Notes under the pieces: generated by a model
What the model saw: only the letters and a program-made list of their open reading frames with translations
Databases searched by the model: none
What the model was told of the DNA's origin: nothing
Position numbers and translations under genes: made by a program
Assembly (NCBI GenBank): GCA_915070155.1
Contig: CAJZFK010000033.1
Coordinates: forward strand, 1 to 6,808
Origin: an uncultured Candidatus Saccharibacteria bacterium
GTDB lineage: Bacteria > Patescibacteriota > Saccharimonadia > Saccharimonadales > Saccharimonadaceae
Reading direction: 5' to 3'
Length of the DNA stretch: 6,808 nt
Part shown: piece by piece, positions 5,852 to 6,808 of the stretch
How the letters are laid out: each line of letters starts with the position of its first letter
Position numbering within the stretch: the stretch's first letter is position 1

Positions 5852-6808
5852 GTGAATGAACGACCGAGTAAACAATTAGATGAGCAACCATATACATCAT
5901 TTTATGATCGATATCTATCTGCTCAGCTATTAACTCCAAAAAGTGATATAGCAGAGAAAAGAGGTGTTAAGCGAGAACGCTTAGTAGAGTCAAAGAAGCT
6001 TTGTAACATAAAAAATGTGTACGAAGAGTCAGATAAGACGTTTGATGATATAGCAGAGGCCGCTAAATCTGTTGCAGAGCTTGTTTGCGAAACGCTTAAT
6101 TTTAGGTCAACGGGTAATTTTTCAAGTCCGCTTGAAGCGGTAAATATTGCCAAAGACGAAGCTGCTAATTGTTATGGACATACAATCGTTGCGTCAGAAT
6201 GTTTAGAAAAATTAGGAATTGAACATTTCATTAGTTACGCAAATCAGCATACGTTCATTACGCTATTTGATCGTAGTAGTAATAGGTCGTTTATAATAGA
6301 TGTTTTGACAGAGGAGTTGCGCTGTGAAATGACTGACGCCATTGGCTTTGATGGAATAGATCCAGCTGAGCAGTTGTATTATGGTGAGCTCAGAGCTAAT
6401 AGTACTTTATATACAGATTTATTATTGCAGAAATTACCTTCGTCCGTTAATAGAAGTGATTTCGTATCTCGACGAGAATGGTTGATGTTCTCGGATGGTA
6501 TGAAATATCGAGATGGCTATGGAAGAAATGCACGACTACAGATGCTTACTCTGCCGTCCATTCCAGGTAGATTATTATTGCTAGATGAATATAATGCTCG
6601 AATTGATCAGTTGAATGGGCGATATAAAGAGGCTGCGGATAAAATAGTAGACTTGTCTGGTGTATATTTGGATGTTGATTCTCGGAATGATTTGAAAGAA
6701 GCGGATAAATTATGTAGAGAATTAATAAAACAATACAGTGGGGATTTGGCTATTCAAGTAGCGTCCGTAGTAAATGATAGTTTGTTGTCGGGAGATTCTT
6801 CAAAGGGC
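5852..6808 (+). CDS. Transglutaminase-like protein with helical C-terminal region (partial, runs off window)
   Basis: An open frame with no stop for 319 codons to the window edge, so the 3' end is missing. GTG 5852 is the first possible start after an in-frame TAA at 5840-5842. It has no Shine-Dalgarno and sits 8 bases after a perfect -10 box. Residues 95-156 look like a transglutaminase-like (papain-fold) core: Cys107 in EAANCYGHT at the start of a helix, then CLEKLGI (117-123), His133 in NQHTFITLFD and Asp150 in RSFIIDVL. This matches the order and spacing of the Cys-His-Asp triad and the LGI...H...D pattern. Residues about 245-312 are predicted helical pairs (YNARIDQLNGRYKEAADKI, then NDLKEADKLCRELIKQY) resembling TPR-type repeats, an arrangement reminiscent of SirB1-like proteins. 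No signal peptide or membrane helix is visible, so it is probably cytoplasmic. Activity (protease, amidase or crosslinking) and substrate are unknown. Confidence 0.72.
   Translation, partial: MNERPSKQLDEQPYTSFYDRYLSAQLLTPKSDIAEKRGVKRERLVESKKLCNIKNVYEESDKTFDDIAEAAKSVAELVCETLNFRSTGNFSSPLEAVNIAKDEAANCYGHTIVASECLEKLGIEHFISYANQHTFITLFDRSSNRSFIIDVLTEELRCEMTDAIGFDGIDPAEQLYYGELRANSTLYTDLLLQKLPSSVNRSDFVSRREWLMFSDGMKYRDGYGRNARLQMLTLPSIPGRLLLLDEYNARIDQLNGRYKEAADKIVDLSGVYLDVDSRNDLKEADKLCRELIKQYSGDLAIQVASVVNDSLLSGDSSKG

Noticed and set aside
5923..6153. 76-codon - strand frame inside the 3' gene
   Set aside because: The + strand frame is open for 319 codons to the window edge, has a promoter and shows a plausible domain; the antisense frame is a shadow.
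223..6808. Possible alternative code with TGA read as glycine
   Set aside because: No in-frame TGA is needed in any gene here, so the standard bacterial code fits. TGA is also not used as a stop in the six complete genes, but that is too few to conclude anything.

Overview
The window is compact bacterial DNA, AT-leaning by eye, with every gene on the + strand and gaps of 1 to 86 bases between genes. Two genes are universal housekeeping enzymes: CTP synthase (pyrG) and arginyl-tRNA synthetase (argS). The others are two small proteins, two related acyltransferase-like proteins, and a 3' gene with a transglutaminase-like Cys-His-Asp pattern that runs off the window. The dense packing, small unknown proteins and a PyrG with SGVGKG in place of the usual SSLGKG suggest a reduced-genome bacterium. 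My best guess is Candidate Phyla Radiation, possibly Saccharibacteria, but this is inference without any database search. No TGA is needed as a sense codon, and all six complete genes end in TAA or TAG, so nothing points to the TGA=Gly code of Gracilibacteria/SR1.

Layout. 1-41: a short leader with a small inverted repeat and a GGGG-type ribosome binding site. 42-221: a 59-aa protein ending in a CDGC tail. 223-1806: pyrG, starting one base after the previous stop. 1795-1824: a near-consensus promoter overlapping the end of pyrG. 1835-2734 and 2753-3898: an operon of two divergent HX4D acyltransferase-like paralogs, the second with an in-frame 66-bp tandem repeat near its C-terminus. 3920-3948: a strong promoter. 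3985-4143: a 52-aa acidic protein. 4153-4181: a promoter whose predicted transcript begins at or beside the argS start. 4189-5820: argS. 5815-5843: an AT-rich promoter with an 8-bp inverted repeat. 5852-6808: the transglutaminase-like gene, open at the window edge.

The genes do not form one pathway. PyrG supplies CTP, which is also the precursor for CDP-linked phospholipid synthesis, so its position next to two acyltransferase-like genes could hint at a membrane-lipid link. However, the pair has its own promoter, so the link may be chance. The clearest structural theme is gene expression. Three genes (1835, 4189, 5852) have -10 boxes so close to the start codon that their mRNAs should be leaderless or nearly so, while others (42, 2753, 3985) have ordinary Shine-Dalgarno sites. 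I saw no convincing rho-independent terminator, tRNA, rRNA, CRISPR array or mobile element.
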